Positions 39,027 to 50,338 of a stretch of 64,000 nucleotides of DNA are shown in pieces (position 1 is the first letter of the stretch; the number at the start of each line of letters is the position of its first letter). A program made the translations under genes and the position numbers. The notes under the pieces were generated by a model. The model searched no databases and was not told the DNA's origin. It saw nothing but the letters and a program-made list of their open reading frames with translations. The DNA is from Boswellia sacra (lineage: Eukaryota; Streptophyta; Magnoliopsida; Sapindales; Burseraceae), in NCBI GenBank assembly GCA_013180625.2, contig SNVD02013954.1, positions 1 to 64,000 of the forward strand, in the 5' to 3' direction.

Positions 39027-40564
39027 TGATAGCTGACACATCCAAAAATAAGATTATCTCCCAAGTATAGGAGTGTCGAAGTAATAAATCCGATAAGATC
39101 GAGGTCAATTCACGAGGAAGGAGATTTAGCGATACAAACTAAAAGATGAGCAATTATAATATAAATGATTTAAATAAATAACAAGATAATATTAACAAAT
39201 ATAATTAAAGATGGCAAGCGGTACTACTGACCATTCAAATGTAAAATAAAAACAAAATGTGGTAAAACCATCCACAAAAATAGGAGGTAAAACCTACTAT
39301 AGCAAATGAAAGAAAAAGTTCATAAGCAATAAACAAAAATACTTAAAATACACAAGTAAAAGGAATTAGCACAATAATGATGAAAGCTAAGGTTATGGAA
39401 TCCGCTCTTAATATATTAAATAACGATAAATAACTCAATTATAACTCAATTGGAATCCACAAATTAAGGAGGCTTTAATTGGAAGGTTTGTCATTTATGC
39501 CCATTTTAGTTATATAAATTATATTTGTTTCATTGCCAATATCTATACCACTTGTTGTAAATGGGTTCAAGCATCCAATGTGTCAATCACTATGTGTCTA
39601 CAATAAATCAAGGTTCCTAAATAGACTTTTGTCGGTAAGGAAGAACCATACGACATCTAGAAAGGATTCAAGCATTTAATGTACCAAGGATTATCTATAA
39701 TGGATCAAGACCTTCACTTTACGAGTGGTGTCAAGATTGATTAGGGAAATAAATATAAATCATATAAAATAAATAACAAAAGATTATAATTATTAAGCAC
39801 ATATCAAAGGGTTAGAAAATCCTTATTCTCATATCAAAAGTTTCACCATTTCACCTTAGCAAAAGAGAATTTAGCAAGACATTATGCAAGAAGGAAAATA
39901 AATTGCAAAAAGAAAATGATTTATTAATAACATTAAGAGAACAAAACACAAGAGAGAAAACACAATAATAAGAGATCCCAGTCAGAGCTAAGATGCCCTA
40001 ATGGGTCACAATGGGGCAAACTTGTCAAATTACAAAGAGACAATTGTAAAATATCTTGTTAACGATTTGGATCATCATGTGCACCGAATTTGACCATCGA
40101 TTTCGGCATCGAATAATTTAGAATTTTGATGACATGTCTACATGAAAGTTATAGATATTTCTCTCAGCTTTCTATAACATCTTGATTCATACAATTGGGA
40201 TACGTATATCAAGAGATATGGTCAAAATACGAGGGCATGGTCAAGCTAGGCTAAAACTGCAGATAGGTTTACTTCAAGCCCATTTTTAGTCCACTAAGAG
40301 CCGAAATTTCATGATGCTTGTGAAATATGATCTTGTAGATAATTTAATCAGCTTTCCAACAAATCAAGATTTGTACCATTCTGATATATAAATAGAAAGT
40401 TATGCTTATTTTTTCAAACATGTGACAAAAACCAAAATTAAGATGAAGTTAATTTAAAAGATACAAAGACTACAAATATGTTTAAGTTGAGGGATTTAAT
40501 GACACTATTAATACAATATGATGAATTAAGCTCTTATTAAACATACATATTTGAGTATTCATCA
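39027..40564 (-). repeat. 3' LTR of the second Athila element
   Basis: It runs TGATAG (39,027) to TTCATCA (40,564), 1538 bp. The left end has the same kind of inner-LTR motif as the first Athila LTR (aagtaTAGGAGTGTCGaagtaataaa, then cacgaggaag). The sequence just right of it, read on the minus strand, has GGACTAGCAATAAG followed by a G/T-rich stretch. This is the usual lead-in to the 3' LTR in such elements. Confidence 0.75.
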
Positions 40565-40867
40565 CAACCCACAACCAACTTATTGCTAGTCCTTAGCAAT
40601 TAAAGCGTTATTATTTAATAGTGATTTATAGAAATTTACATCCAAGATGGTCATTATTGCACTCTCATTGATTCTATCCAAATAAATAAACTCTCAACCG
40701 ATTCTTTTTCTTTTTTTTAAAGACTCATATGCCCTTCAGTTAAGATATTGACAAACCTTCTTTTTGTGCTCAGTCGACATATGATTATGGGGCTTATTAG
40801 AAAGAAGCTATATCGGTTCTAATATTTGTTAAGACTAACATCCTTAGGTAGGATGCATTCATTCATC

Positions 40868-40870
<3 letters not shown>

Positions 40871-40908
<38 letters not shown>
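40871..40908. repeat. (AT)n microsatellite
   Basis: Nineteen perfect AT units in the noncoding 3' part of the second Athila element. Confidence 0.97.
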
Positions 40909-40909
<1 letters not shown>

Positions 40910-41754
40910 AAACAATGCAGCTTTAACCCATGTAGCAAGCCTTAGGCTAATGACTCCCAAACCAGTTGACCTTAGGGCATTAGGTGTTAAGACATCCCTA
41001 CGAGCTTAACAACTTGGGTTGCCGATGCTTTATTTTTTTTAGGAACTTGTAGATTATGTAATGTTCAATCCCTTTAAGCTTTCTCCTTAATCCATGTAAC
41101 GGGCTTTGGGCCAATAGCTTCCAAACTAGTTGGTCTTAAAGTATTAGGTGTTGAGGCACCCCTCGGGCTTAATTACTCGAATTAGAGAGGCTACATGACC
41201 AAACTTATCCACAATTGTTTTTTTTTCTTTTACTTTTTTCTCTTTTTTTTTTACTTTACCCTTCCTTTTGTTGTTATCTTAAACAAAACAAAAGAACTTA
41301 AATATTACAACATTTCATTTTGCAGCCCACAATCATGCATCAAGGTATGTATGTATATGAAGAAAGATTCATGAATACTTACTTAATGAGTACATAAGCA
41401 AACAATTTATTAAATGATAAGGTTATGAGAGTTCATAGATTTGAATAATTCAAAGTGAAGTGAATAAGACAACCTCGTTATAAAATTCAAAAATCAAAAC
41501 TAAATAATATCAAGTTAGCTAAATTGAGTATTCAAAAGTACAAAATCAAAACAAATGACAAATTAGTTAGAATGAGCTTTAAGAGTTCAAAATGGTCATC
41601 TTCACTCTGCCATTCATGACTCAGAATGCATCTAAGGAGGATTTCAACTCTTTACACCATACTTTGAATCTAATTACTAACTCGCTTTTTTTTTTTTGCA
41701 AGAAGAAAATTTAAGACACACTTATGTCTACTATCATTCCCCCTCAACCAAATG

Positions 41755-41774
41755 AAACATTGTCTTCAATGTTT
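41755..41774. other. Perfect 8-bp hairpin AAACATTG-tctt-CAATGTTT
   Basis: A perfect 8-base stem with a 4-base loop, preceded by ccccctcaaccaaatg. It lies about 115 bases beyond the end of the LOG-like gene, in the element's 3' noncoding region. An RNA signal is possible but not shown. Confidence 0.4.
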
Positions 41775-41889
41775 AAATGTAGAACGATAAAGTATATGAG
41801 AAATTACCCAAAGCTTCAGTTATTCAAAATAGACGACCTGAAAAACACGTAAAATAAAATACTACAAATAAAATAAAAGACAAGAAAAA

Positions 41890-42508
41890 TTACAAACAGA
41901 GATTCAGATCCAATTTGCACTTTTTGTTTTGTCCCCTTGACCAATTAATTTTAGTTATAGCTGGGTCAGGTTCATACTTGACTGCTTGTAATTTGTCAAG
42001 TAATTCACTAGTAATAGTGGTAGAAATAAGGATCTGTCGCACCGAATGAGGGATAAAACTCTGTTCTACAGCTGCATCAACAAAACGTATCAAAGGATCA
42101 AAGAAATTTTTAACATTCAACAAACCTATGGGTTTTTTTATGGAGATTCAATTTGGCCCAAGAGGCAATTTGAATAATTCCTTCGAGAGTATCAAAGCCA
42201 TCTGATAAAGCAATAAAGGCATCCGAATTGATAAGCATATATGCCATGCGTTCATGCATAGAGGAGACCTGTAACTCCTGCTCAACTATTTTTCCAATGA
42301 TGTTTTCTACAGCCAAAGCTTTAGGAATAAGACCTAAAACTTGACTGCCTTCTAAAAGTGCAGTTGTTGACACACAACCCATTAACTCGAGACTACCTCC
42401 CCCATAAACCACATGAATCTTTCTTTCAGCTAATAGCTTACCAAGATAATTTGCTACTACTACAAACTCTTCACTTTGTCCAGGTCGAGATCCACAGAAC
42501 ACATACAT
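41890..42508 (-). pseudogene. LONELY GUY-like cytokinin phosphoribohydrolase carried by the retrotransposon
   Basis: LOG enzymes release active cytokinin bases from their riboside monophosphates in the cytosol. The 132-codon piece (42,508-42,110) begins MYVFCGSRPGQSEEF and has YGGGSLELMG, VLGLIPKAL and SMHERMAYM. These match the LOG Rossmann-fold motifs CGSSSG, YGGGSxGLMG, VxGxIPKxL and MHxRKxxM. The C-terminal half (LLNVKNFFDPLIRFVD..) follows in another frame. The shift lies at a run of seven T (plus strand, 42,133-42,139), so one indel separates the halves. The catalytic box PGGxGTxxE reads SDGFDTLEG, losing P, two G and the last E, so activity is unlikely. There are no introns, although plant LOG genes have several, which suggests capture from mRNA. 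It lies between integrase and the 3' LTR. Confidence 0.88.
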
Positions 42509-42868
42509 CTTTTGGTTTTAACGTTTTGAGGTTCCCTCCATGTCTATGCAACTCTCTAACTAAATGTGTGAAGTGAAGAACAAGAGATGTCATATTTATG
42601 GAGTGTAAAAAGGTATTCCAATGATGACATCTATGTAGGTAGTTCGGTTGTTAATTGAAAAAGTTTGACAATAAAGCATAGAAATTCAAAAAAATGACAG
42701 AAATAAGACACAATAAATGCATGAGTCAATCGAAAGATATAAATTCAAAATGATAGCCATAAGTCATTAAAATTCAAAAATGATAGGACACATGCATATG
42801 TACAGGTAGTTGTGACTGTGGCTCATATCTTCCTCTAGTTTTACATCCAAAAACAGCTTAAACACCTT

Positions 42869-43417
42869 CTATGAGTTGGGGATATGCTTCCCACCCAGTT
42901 TTCTTATAAACTGGCAAACAGGATCATTTTGAGTCATATTCCCAAGACTGTAACGTGCCTGCTCTTCTCGAAATTGTGTCTGTAGTTTCAAAATTTCACG
43001 TTGCACAATTCCACAAGAATGCGTCTCAAGAGTCAATTAGATATTATCCAAAGACTCCCTACTCAGTCCATTCTTGATAAATTATAGCTTATCCTCTCGA
43101 TTGCTAGACAAATATACCAAGAAGTGGCAACGCTGGTTACAAGTTCATCTTACACATTTGTGACAAATTTGTAACCTTTTCGTTCTTCGCTTTTTGGCGC
43201 AAGAGTTTTTTCCCAAACTTGGCATGTGAGAAACAAGATCATCTAAAAATTCACAGGAAAATTGAACATTGGCTTCAATTAACCATCTTAAATCAGTAGG
43301 AATACCCTTGTACATCAACATCATTAGTCTTTCTACGCGAGCTTTGTAAATTTTAAACAAATCATTTTGAGGAAGAGGGGGAAAACGTCTGTGCAACTTC
43401 GAGAGAATGGTATCCAT
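42869..43417 (-). pseudogene. Unknown accessory ORF between integrase and the LOG-like gene
   Basis: From ATG at 43,417, one frame of 182 codons runs to TAG at 42,869-42,871. It is broken by an in-frame TGA at 43,145-43,147 and two further TAA codons. The first 90 codons are open (MDTILSKLHRRFPPLP.., then YKARVERLMMLMYKG, SCEFLDDLVSHMPSLGK). Around the TGA lie four cysteines (CHKC..CNQRC) that could bind a metal. The last part reads as an amphipathic helix (REILKLQTQFREEQARY). No signal peptide or membrane segment is seen, so it is not the envelope-like gene often found here in Athila elements. I do not recognise the family. Confidence 0.55.
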
Positions 43418-43543
43418 GTTAAAAAAATGAAAGAGAAAAAAAGAAAATGAATGCAAGGTGAGCAACAGTTTTAAGGAACTGAAAAACCGACTTTAAAAGT
43501 CATAGAGTACCGTATCCGTCACTTGACCAGGGAAAAATAATCC

Positions 43544-44482
43544 TTAAAAAGGATTGATTAAAGCAATGGACTCTTCATTTTGATCAAAATTTTCAAATAA
43601 TGGTTTTAACCGTTGTCCATTAACTTTAAAAACATTACCATTCTTTGGGTTCTCAATTTCAACAGTTCTATGAGAGAAAGGTCCAATCCAACAAGACCAA
43701 AGTTTACCAGGAAACAAATGCAATCTTGAATCATACAAAATAACTTTTTGTGAAGGTTCAAAAGATTTTCTAACAATGGATTTGTCATGAAAAACCTTCA
43801 TTTTTTCTTTGAAGATTTTAGAATTTTCATAAGCCTCATTTATGATTTCTTCAAGTTCACTCAGTTGGAGCTTACATAACTTGCAAGCATCATCCAAATT
43901 TATGTTAAATGTTTTAATGGTCCAATAAGCTTTATGCTCAATTTTCACAGGCAAGTGACAAGGTTTTCCATAAATTAATCTATAAGGAGACATTCCCAAT
44001 GATGTTTTAAAAGCAGTTCGGTAAGCCCAAAGTGCATCATTAAGTCTTAAAGACCAATCTTTACGATGTAGGTTAACCGTTTTTTCTAAGATCTGTTTTA
44101 TTTTCCCATTAACTAATTCAACTTGTCCACTTGTTTGCGGATAATAAGGTGTAGATACTTTATGAGTTATTCCATATTTCTTCATTAGAGTTCCAAAAGG
44201 TTTGTTACAAAAATGTGCACCCCCATCACTAATAATAGCTCGAAGAATTCTAAATCTACACAAGATATTCTCTTTTAAGAATCTGATAACTGTTTTGTGA
44301 TCATTGTTTCGACATGGAATTGCCTTGATCCATTTTGAAACATAGTCTACTGCAACAAGAATGTACATAAAACCAAATGATGCTGGAAAAGGTCCCATAA
44401 AATCAATACCCCAACAGTCAAAGATTTTAACAACAAGAATGGGATTCAAAGGCATCATATTTTGTTTTGAAATGGATCCCAA
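43544..44482 (-). pseudogene. Integrase of the second Athila element (core and C-terminus open)
   Basis: A 312-codon open frame. The DDE core has [10 protein letters not shown] (first D), IISDGGAHF (second D) and [10 protein letters not shown] (E). It is followed by [27 protein letters not shown] and the C-terminal [12 protein letters not shown]. The HHCC zinc finger that should precede it (44,500-44,800) is present only as broken pieces ([17 protein letters not shown], then stops). The catalytic domain is unusually well kept compared with the rest of pol. Confidence 0.88.
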
Positions 44483-44988
44483 TTTTTGACAATGCTCACA
44501 AGTTTTGCAAAATGCATGTGCATCTTAAAATAAAGTGGGCAAAAAAAATTCACATTGCAAGATTTTAGCAGCTTTTTTTTAGACAAAAAGTGTCTTTCAC
44601 ATGCATCGGAATGACAAAAATTAATGACACTACTTACCTCATTGTCGGGTATGCATCTACTAATTATTTAGTCGGACAATATTTGAATAGATATGGGTCA
44701 TTCCAATAAAAATTTTTCACCTCAATCAAAAACTCCCTTTTATCTTAAGCATTCCAATGAGGCCTCATTTCTCCTGTTGTAAGAAAATTTACATTGTTAG
44801 CAAACCAAGGTACTACGGTAACGGAGAATAAAAATTCATCAAGAAAATAGTCATTGATAGGTAAAGTTTCAATTAATGTCTCTGTCATTAATCTTCACAG
44901 ATGGTCTGCAACGATATTACGACTTTTCTTATCCTTCAATGTAACGTTGAATTCTTGGAGCAATAAGATCCATCGTATCAATCTAAGT

Positions 44989-45251
44989 TTTGCATCTTGT
45001 TTAGACATTAAATATCTCACAGCTGCATGGTTAGTGTAAACAATCGTTAGAAAACCTATTAAATAAGATCAAAATTTATCCAATGCAAATACTACTGCAA
45101 GTAGTTCTTTTTCAATTGTTGTGTAATTCATTTGTGTATCATTTAAAGTTCTACTTGCATGGTATATTACATAAGGCTTACCCTCTCTTCTTTGTCCTAA
45201 GACAGCACCAATAGCATAGTCACTTGCATCACACATCAATTCAAAAGGCAA
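44989..45251 (-). pseudogene. RNase H of the second Athila element
   Basis: LMCDASDYAIGAVLGQR, YTTIEKELLAVVFALDKF and the following connection carry the RNase H D and E residues. Stops interrupt the frame on both sides. Confidence 0.85.
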
Positions 45252-45572
45252 AGACTAATCAGGAGATTACATAATTGGAGCAGTTGTTAAAAGTCCAATT
45301 AACTTATCAAAGGCATTTTGACATTCTTGAGTCCATTCAAAAAAAGTATCTTTTATTAAGAGGTTACAAAGAGGTTTAAATATAGCACTAAAATTTCTCA
45401 TGAACCTCCTATAAAATCTGGCATGCCCTAAGAATGAACGGACCTCGTTGACTATTTTTTATAGAGGCAAATGGAAAACTAATTCCACTTTTGCTTTGTC
45501 CACTTCAATTCCCTTGGAAGACACCACATGACCTACGACAATTCCCGAAGTAACCATATAATGACATTTTTC

Positions 45573-46069
45573 TCAATTCAAAATAAAACCTTTTTCTTCA
45601 CACTTTTTTAGGACTTTTTCTAAGTTTTCAAGATAATTATAAAAAGAATTTTCAATGACAGTTAAATCATCCATGAAAACTTCTAAATAATGCTCAACCA
45701 TGTCACTAAAAATGCTTAACATGCATTTTTGAAAAGTAGTTAGAGCATTACAAAGTCCAAAAGGCATCCTTCTAAATGCAAAAGTACCGAAGGGGCACGT
45801 GAATGTGGTCTTTTATTGGTCTTTAAGTGCAATGAAAATTTGATAATATCCCGTGTGTCCATCAAGAAAGCAGTAGTAGGAGTGTCCTGCTACTCTTTCT
45901 AAAATTTGGTCAAGGAATAATAAGGGAAAATGGTCTTTTCTGGTAACGACATTTAATTTTCTATAATCAATGCACATCCTTCAACTAGATGAGACTCGAG
46001 TTGGTAATGATTCACCCTTTTCATTTTTGACTACTGTAATACCATATTTCTTAGGTACTACTTGTGTGG
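45573..46069 (-). pseudogene. Reverse transcriptase of the second Athila element, downstream part
   Basis: MPFGLCNALTTFQKCMLSIF and the catalytic VFMDD box are open from 45,767 to 45,573. Upstream fragments up to 46,069 give the earlier palm motifs in broken frames. The sequence stops at 46,069-46,074, where a solo LTR splits the gene. It resumes at 48,398. Confidence 0.85.
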
Positions 46070-46559
46070 GGCTTTGTCACAACCTAAAATCTCTTATTTA
46101 GAGACTTTAAGGGTGATTAATTTAGAAAAATAACAAAAAAATAATTAATATCTCCTCTTTTTTTTTCCAAGATCATTGTCTAACTCACACATATATTTAT
46201 ACATATCACATGAATCTATTACCACATCTGGCTACTTATTCAAGATAAACTTTACATACACTGATGACCAAACTTAGTACATAGGTTGATAATCACATAA
46301 TAAAATTTTCTATCACGATTTAGGCTAATCAAAACATTTTCCAAAATCATCGCATGCATGTAAATGCCCAGACTCCCTAGGAAGGCTCTGGAACACCACT
46401 AGTACGAATATCTTTTTATGTACCTGTGGAGGGAGGGGGGTGAGCATATAGCCCAATAGGAAAGATTCTAATTTTATACTGAATCACAAGCTTTCAAACA
46501 GTTACTCAATTACATAGTTATACACCAATTATAATAAGTCAAGTATTTATTCTCATTCA

Positions 46560-46832
46560 CACATCAAGTTTATATTGTATTCCCCTTGGATCCGTATACA
46601 AGACGACCCATCCAAGGTCCAACACATCACGTTTATATTCGTGTTCCCATTAGATCCGTATCCAAGACGGCCCATCCAAGGTCCAACACATCACGTTTAC
46701 ATTCGTGCTCCCCTTGGATCCGTATACAAGAAGGCTCATCCAAAGTCCAATACATCACGTTTACATTCATGTTCCCCATGGATCCGTATACAGGAAGACC
46801 CATCCAAGGTCTAACATATCACGTTTATAAAC
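46560..46832. repeat. 64-bp tandem repeat, 4 units plus a partial
   Basis: Full units start at 46,580, 46,644, 46,708 and 46,772. Each has ttccccttggatccgtatac, then catccaaggtccaacacatc, then acgtttatattcgtg. A partial unit precedes them. The array lies within the solo LTR. Confidence 0.9.
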
Positions 46833-46935
46833 CTTTCAATATAATTTCTAAAAATAAGTCTACAGGCAATACAGTTTTTATAAAAATCCAGAACTTTCAA
46901 GAAGGGTGCACGCGAGTTGGGTCGATTCTATAATT

Positions 46936-47597
46936 TCGCTCGACACTCGACACTGTAATTTCGCTCGACACTTGACACCAGACACTCAACACTCACACCT
47001 ACATGTCGAGTCGTGCATAAAACACGCGACACTATCCACTCGACAATCGGCACCAGAAACTTGACACTCGAAACATTCATAACCGACACTCGACTCTCAC
47101 TCGACACTCGACACATTCATAACCGACACTCGACACTTCCGTTGCCTACATGTCGAGTCGTGCACACAACGCGCGACATTATCCACTCAACACTAGGCAC
47201 CAGACATTTGACACTCGCCACATTCATAACCGACACTCGACACTTCCATAGCCTACATGTCGAGTCACACATACAGCACACAACACTATCCACTCGACAC
47301 TAGGCACCAGACACTTGACACTCGCCACATTCATAACCGAGACTCGACACTTGCATAGCCTACATGTCGAGTCGTGCATACAACATGCGACACTATCCAC
47401 TCGACACTATGCAGCAGCCACTCGACATGTTCACACCCGACACTCAACACTTACATAGTCGTGTCGGATTCAATTGTCACTCGATACTTTCATAAACAGA
47501 CACTCGACACTTTCATAACCAGACACTCAACACTTTCGAAACCCAACACTCGACACTTCCATAACTAGACACTCGACACGCAAGTGTCGAGTCGTGT
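46936..47597. repeat. CGACACT-rich array with a 107-bp higher-order unit
   Basis: Short CGACACTCGACACTT words fill the segment. They are organised in a longer unit that starts with ctacatgtcgagtcgtgcat. Starts at 47,146, 47,253 and 47,360 give an exact 107-base period. The first unit (from 46,999) is longer by about 40 bases, through one extra inner repeat. The right part (47,480-47,597) returns to short units. Confidence 0.9.
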
Positions 47598-48392
47598 CGG
47601 ATTAAATAACAGTTTCAAAATATCCAGAGTTGTGAACCTGTTCGAATATGTCGGTTGAACAATATCATTTCCAGATTTCAACCTCCAATTTCAAAAATTC
47701 ACCAAAATTTCATTTTAAATCCAAATTCAATGAAATCAGTGGCTATTTAAAGCTTCATATGTCTATTTTCCTAAACAAAAGAGAAATTATATAAATCACA
47801 GTCCAAAAAAAATGCAGCGGCTCAAAGAACATAGAACAGTCACATGAATCGCGACTTCCATCAAGAACAACATCTCCTTCACTTCATAAGCACATAATTT
47901 CACATGTATTACAACCCATATCAATTAAGAACAACAAAAATAAAAAACACGATTTAAGCATAGTGTTAGAAAATCCCTACTTGGTTTTCAAGCCTATAAA
48001 CCTCTTTGATTTTTCCCTTCTTTTCCTCTCTTTTTCTTCCTTCTCTTATTCCTCTTCTCCTTCTTCTCTTTTTCTATGTAACCGTCAGACTCTCATCTTC
48101 TCTCGTCAAATGGAAGAGAAACCCCCCTTCTGGAACCCTCATGTCTCTCTTATATATACAAGGCCTTAATTCATGGGCCTTAGCCCACTTATTTTACCAA
48201 ACCAATTTAATCCTTACCAAATTCTAACACAAGCCCACAACTATAATCCAACCCAATTCTCATATATATAAACATGGTTTTACAACTACTTCATGGCCTA
48301 AAGCCCATCAAATTCAAATAAAATTACTCAAATACCCTTAGGCATAGTTTCTAATTTTGTAACATATATATACATACATTTTTTTTGGAACA

Positions 48393-48818
48393 CTACAGGC
48401 TTACCCACTTACTATCCGAAATAAGGTAGATAATTCCCACATCAAGTAGTTTAAAAACTTCAGCCCTAATGACCTCTTTCATATGTAGATTTAATCTTCT
48501 TTGAGGTTGTTGGGATATTTTGGCATTTTCTTCTAAATGTATTTTATGTGTACAAATCAAAGGGGTAATGCCTTTTATGTCTTTTAAAGTCCACCCAATT
48601 GCATTTTTATACCTTTTAAGCACTTCTATCAACTTACCTTGTTGCTCGCTTGTAAGGGATGAAGAAATTACCATCGGATACGTCTGATTTTCTCCAAGAT
48701 ATGCATATTTTAGTCCTTCAGGTAAAGGCTTTAATTCTAACTTGGGAGCTTTCTCTTTCTTGCTTTCATTCATTTGCCTCAATTCTTCGAATCGTGGTTT
48801 TGAGCCTTTTTCCATCAC
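48393..48818 (-). pseudogene. RT N-terminal region of the second Athila element
   Basis: LELKPLPEGLKYAYLG, LTSEQQGKLIEVLKRYKNAI, GWTLKDIKGITPLICTHKI and QRRLNLHMKEVIRAEVFKLL are the conserved entry to Athila RT. The open frame runs into the solo LTR border at 48,397, where the gene is split. Confidence 0.88.
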
Positions 48819-49496
48819 CTATGCACAATCTAGTAAAGAACATATATTAGAAAGATCAAGCTCTAACTGCATACTTGATTCTAATGAATTAACTAAACAG
48901 GTTTCCAAAGGGTTAGAAGAACTCCCTTTTTGGATGTGGTCTTCCACAATAGTTTCAATCATATTAGCCTCCTCAATTTCATCACCTTCTTCATGTGGTT
49001 GTTTGCACATATTTAAAACATTAAGTTCTAATGTCATGTTCCCGAATGATAGCTTCATGACTCCATTCTTGCAATTAATTAAAGCATTAAAGGTAGCTAA
49101 AAATGGACGCCCTAAAATGACAGGAATTGAATTACATACTTCCACTGGTTGTGTATCCAAGATGATAAAATCCACTGGATAAATGAATTTATCGACTTGA
49201 ACTAACACATCTTCCACTACTCCTCTTGTCACTTTAATTGATCTATTAGCAAGCAAAAGAGTCACAGAAGTTGGTTTTAACTCACCTAGATTAAGTTTCT
49301 AAAAAACTGAGTATGGAAGCAAATTCACACTAGCACCAAGATCAAGTAAAGCTTGTTCAATTTTATGATCTCCAATAATACATGAAATTGTAGGATAACC
49401 TGGATCCTTATATTTTACTGTATTATTATTTTGAAGAAAAGCACTTATTTGCTCGGCTAGAAAGGCCTTCTTTTTCACATTCAATTTTCTTTTCAC
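48819..49496 (-). pseudogene. Retropepsin region of the second Athila element
   Basis: LLDLGASVNLLPYSVF is the protease active site. After a stop near 49,299 the frame continues with RSIKVTRGVVEDVLVQVDKF, FIILD and VILGRPFLATFNALI, the end of the protease fold. Sequence further upstream (gag) is missing, and similarity ends at about 49,500. Confidence 0.85.
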
Positions 49497-49500
49497 TTGA

Positions 49501-50210
49501 GGTCATGAGAAGTTGGATTTTATGGTTATTGGTGATTGAATCTGCTACTTATATATGATTTACTGTGGTGAGGATTGTTGGTTGATACTCTATTTTTGTG
49601 GATTAGCTGGGTTTTATTTCATAGTTGCTGCAACAAAAGAAACTCCTTTTTCCTTAGTGAAATTTGATGAATCAATCAATAGTAACTTCTATAGTAATTT
49701 GTGTTACATTAATTCAAATTTTCTATCGTTAGTATCTGTTTTGTTTTTTAATTTTATGAGTTTGTTTCTAAAATTTTTTTAAAAGCTACAACTGTTGGCT
49801 TGCAAGAGCTAGAACTTAATCTTCTCGGTTTCGCTTCTGGTTTTGCTTTTTGGGTTTTGTTTGCAGTGTATATAAATTCCATATTTACCACTCTTCAAAT
49901 TATTTGTTGATTAATTTGTAATAATGTTTTATTGATTTCTTAGTAATGTTAGGGGTAAAATGGTCATTTCATGTATTAATGTTTGTTTAATTTCTACATA
50001 TGTTTTTTAAAAATTTTGGTTAAGGGTATTTTAGTAATAATAGTCAAAATGGTAGAAAGCTAACGTCATCTAATGGTCAAACTAACAGAAGAGTGGTCCA
50101 TGATTATTTCTTAAAAAGGTAAGGGTTGTCATTGATAAAAGTTGTAAACGGTGATAGTGTGAATTTCGTGAAAATATAAAGGCGGTCTGTGACATTATCC
50201 CATTTTGGAA
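49501..50210 (-). repeat. Right MULE-like end, inverted relative to 37,990
   Basis: The stretch 50,030-50,210 is the reverse complement of 37,990-38,180. The outer end reads gtctgtgacattatcccatttt. The inner part (49,501-50,030) is T-rich, with a small frame at 49,555-49,782 that shows no motif. It directly abuts the truncated Athila element. Confidence 0.55.
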
Positions 50211-50338
50211 TGCAAAGTCTTACGATACAGTATTGACATCATCAATCTCAAAAAGTGAAAATAAATAGTATAACAATAACAATAATAATAATAATAATAA
50301 TATAGTCAGTTTGCTCATGTGGGCAAAGAATAATTAAC

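Larger units (their letters stand above)
46075..48397 (-). mobile_element. Solo LTR (2.3 kb), probably Tekay/Del-type, inserted in RT
   Basis: The segment begins TGTCACAACC and ends AACACTACA. It is flanked by GGCTT on both sides (46,070-46,074 and 48,398-48,402), a 5-bp TSD. Removing it rejoins RT similarity on either side. No PBS or coding region is present, so it is a solo LTR. On the minus strand it starts TGTAGTG, has TATATATAAGAGAG near 48,152-48,165, and ends in AGGTTGTGACA, a typical chromovirus LTR end. It contains two tandem arrays. Confidence 0.88.
39027..49500 (-). mobile_element. Second Athila-type element, 5'-truncated, with accessory genes
   Basis: On the minus strand the order is protease (49.5 kb), RT, RNase H, integrase, an unknown accessory frame, a LOG-like gene, a noncoding stretch and the 3' LTR (39,027-40,564). 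Gag and the 5' LTR are missing. Similarity stops at about 49,500, where MULE-like DNA begins. Pol sequence places it in the Athila clade. It lies between two inverted MULE-like ends. RT is split by a solo LTR at 46,075-48,397. Confidence 0.85.

Noticed and set aside
46575..46933. Open frames with a repeated WIRIQ-like motif
   Set aside because: Caused by the 64-bp tandem repeat; not a protein repeat gene.
47013..47568. Open frames with Thr/His/Arg repeats
   Set aside because: By-products of the CGACACT tandem array inside a solo LTR.
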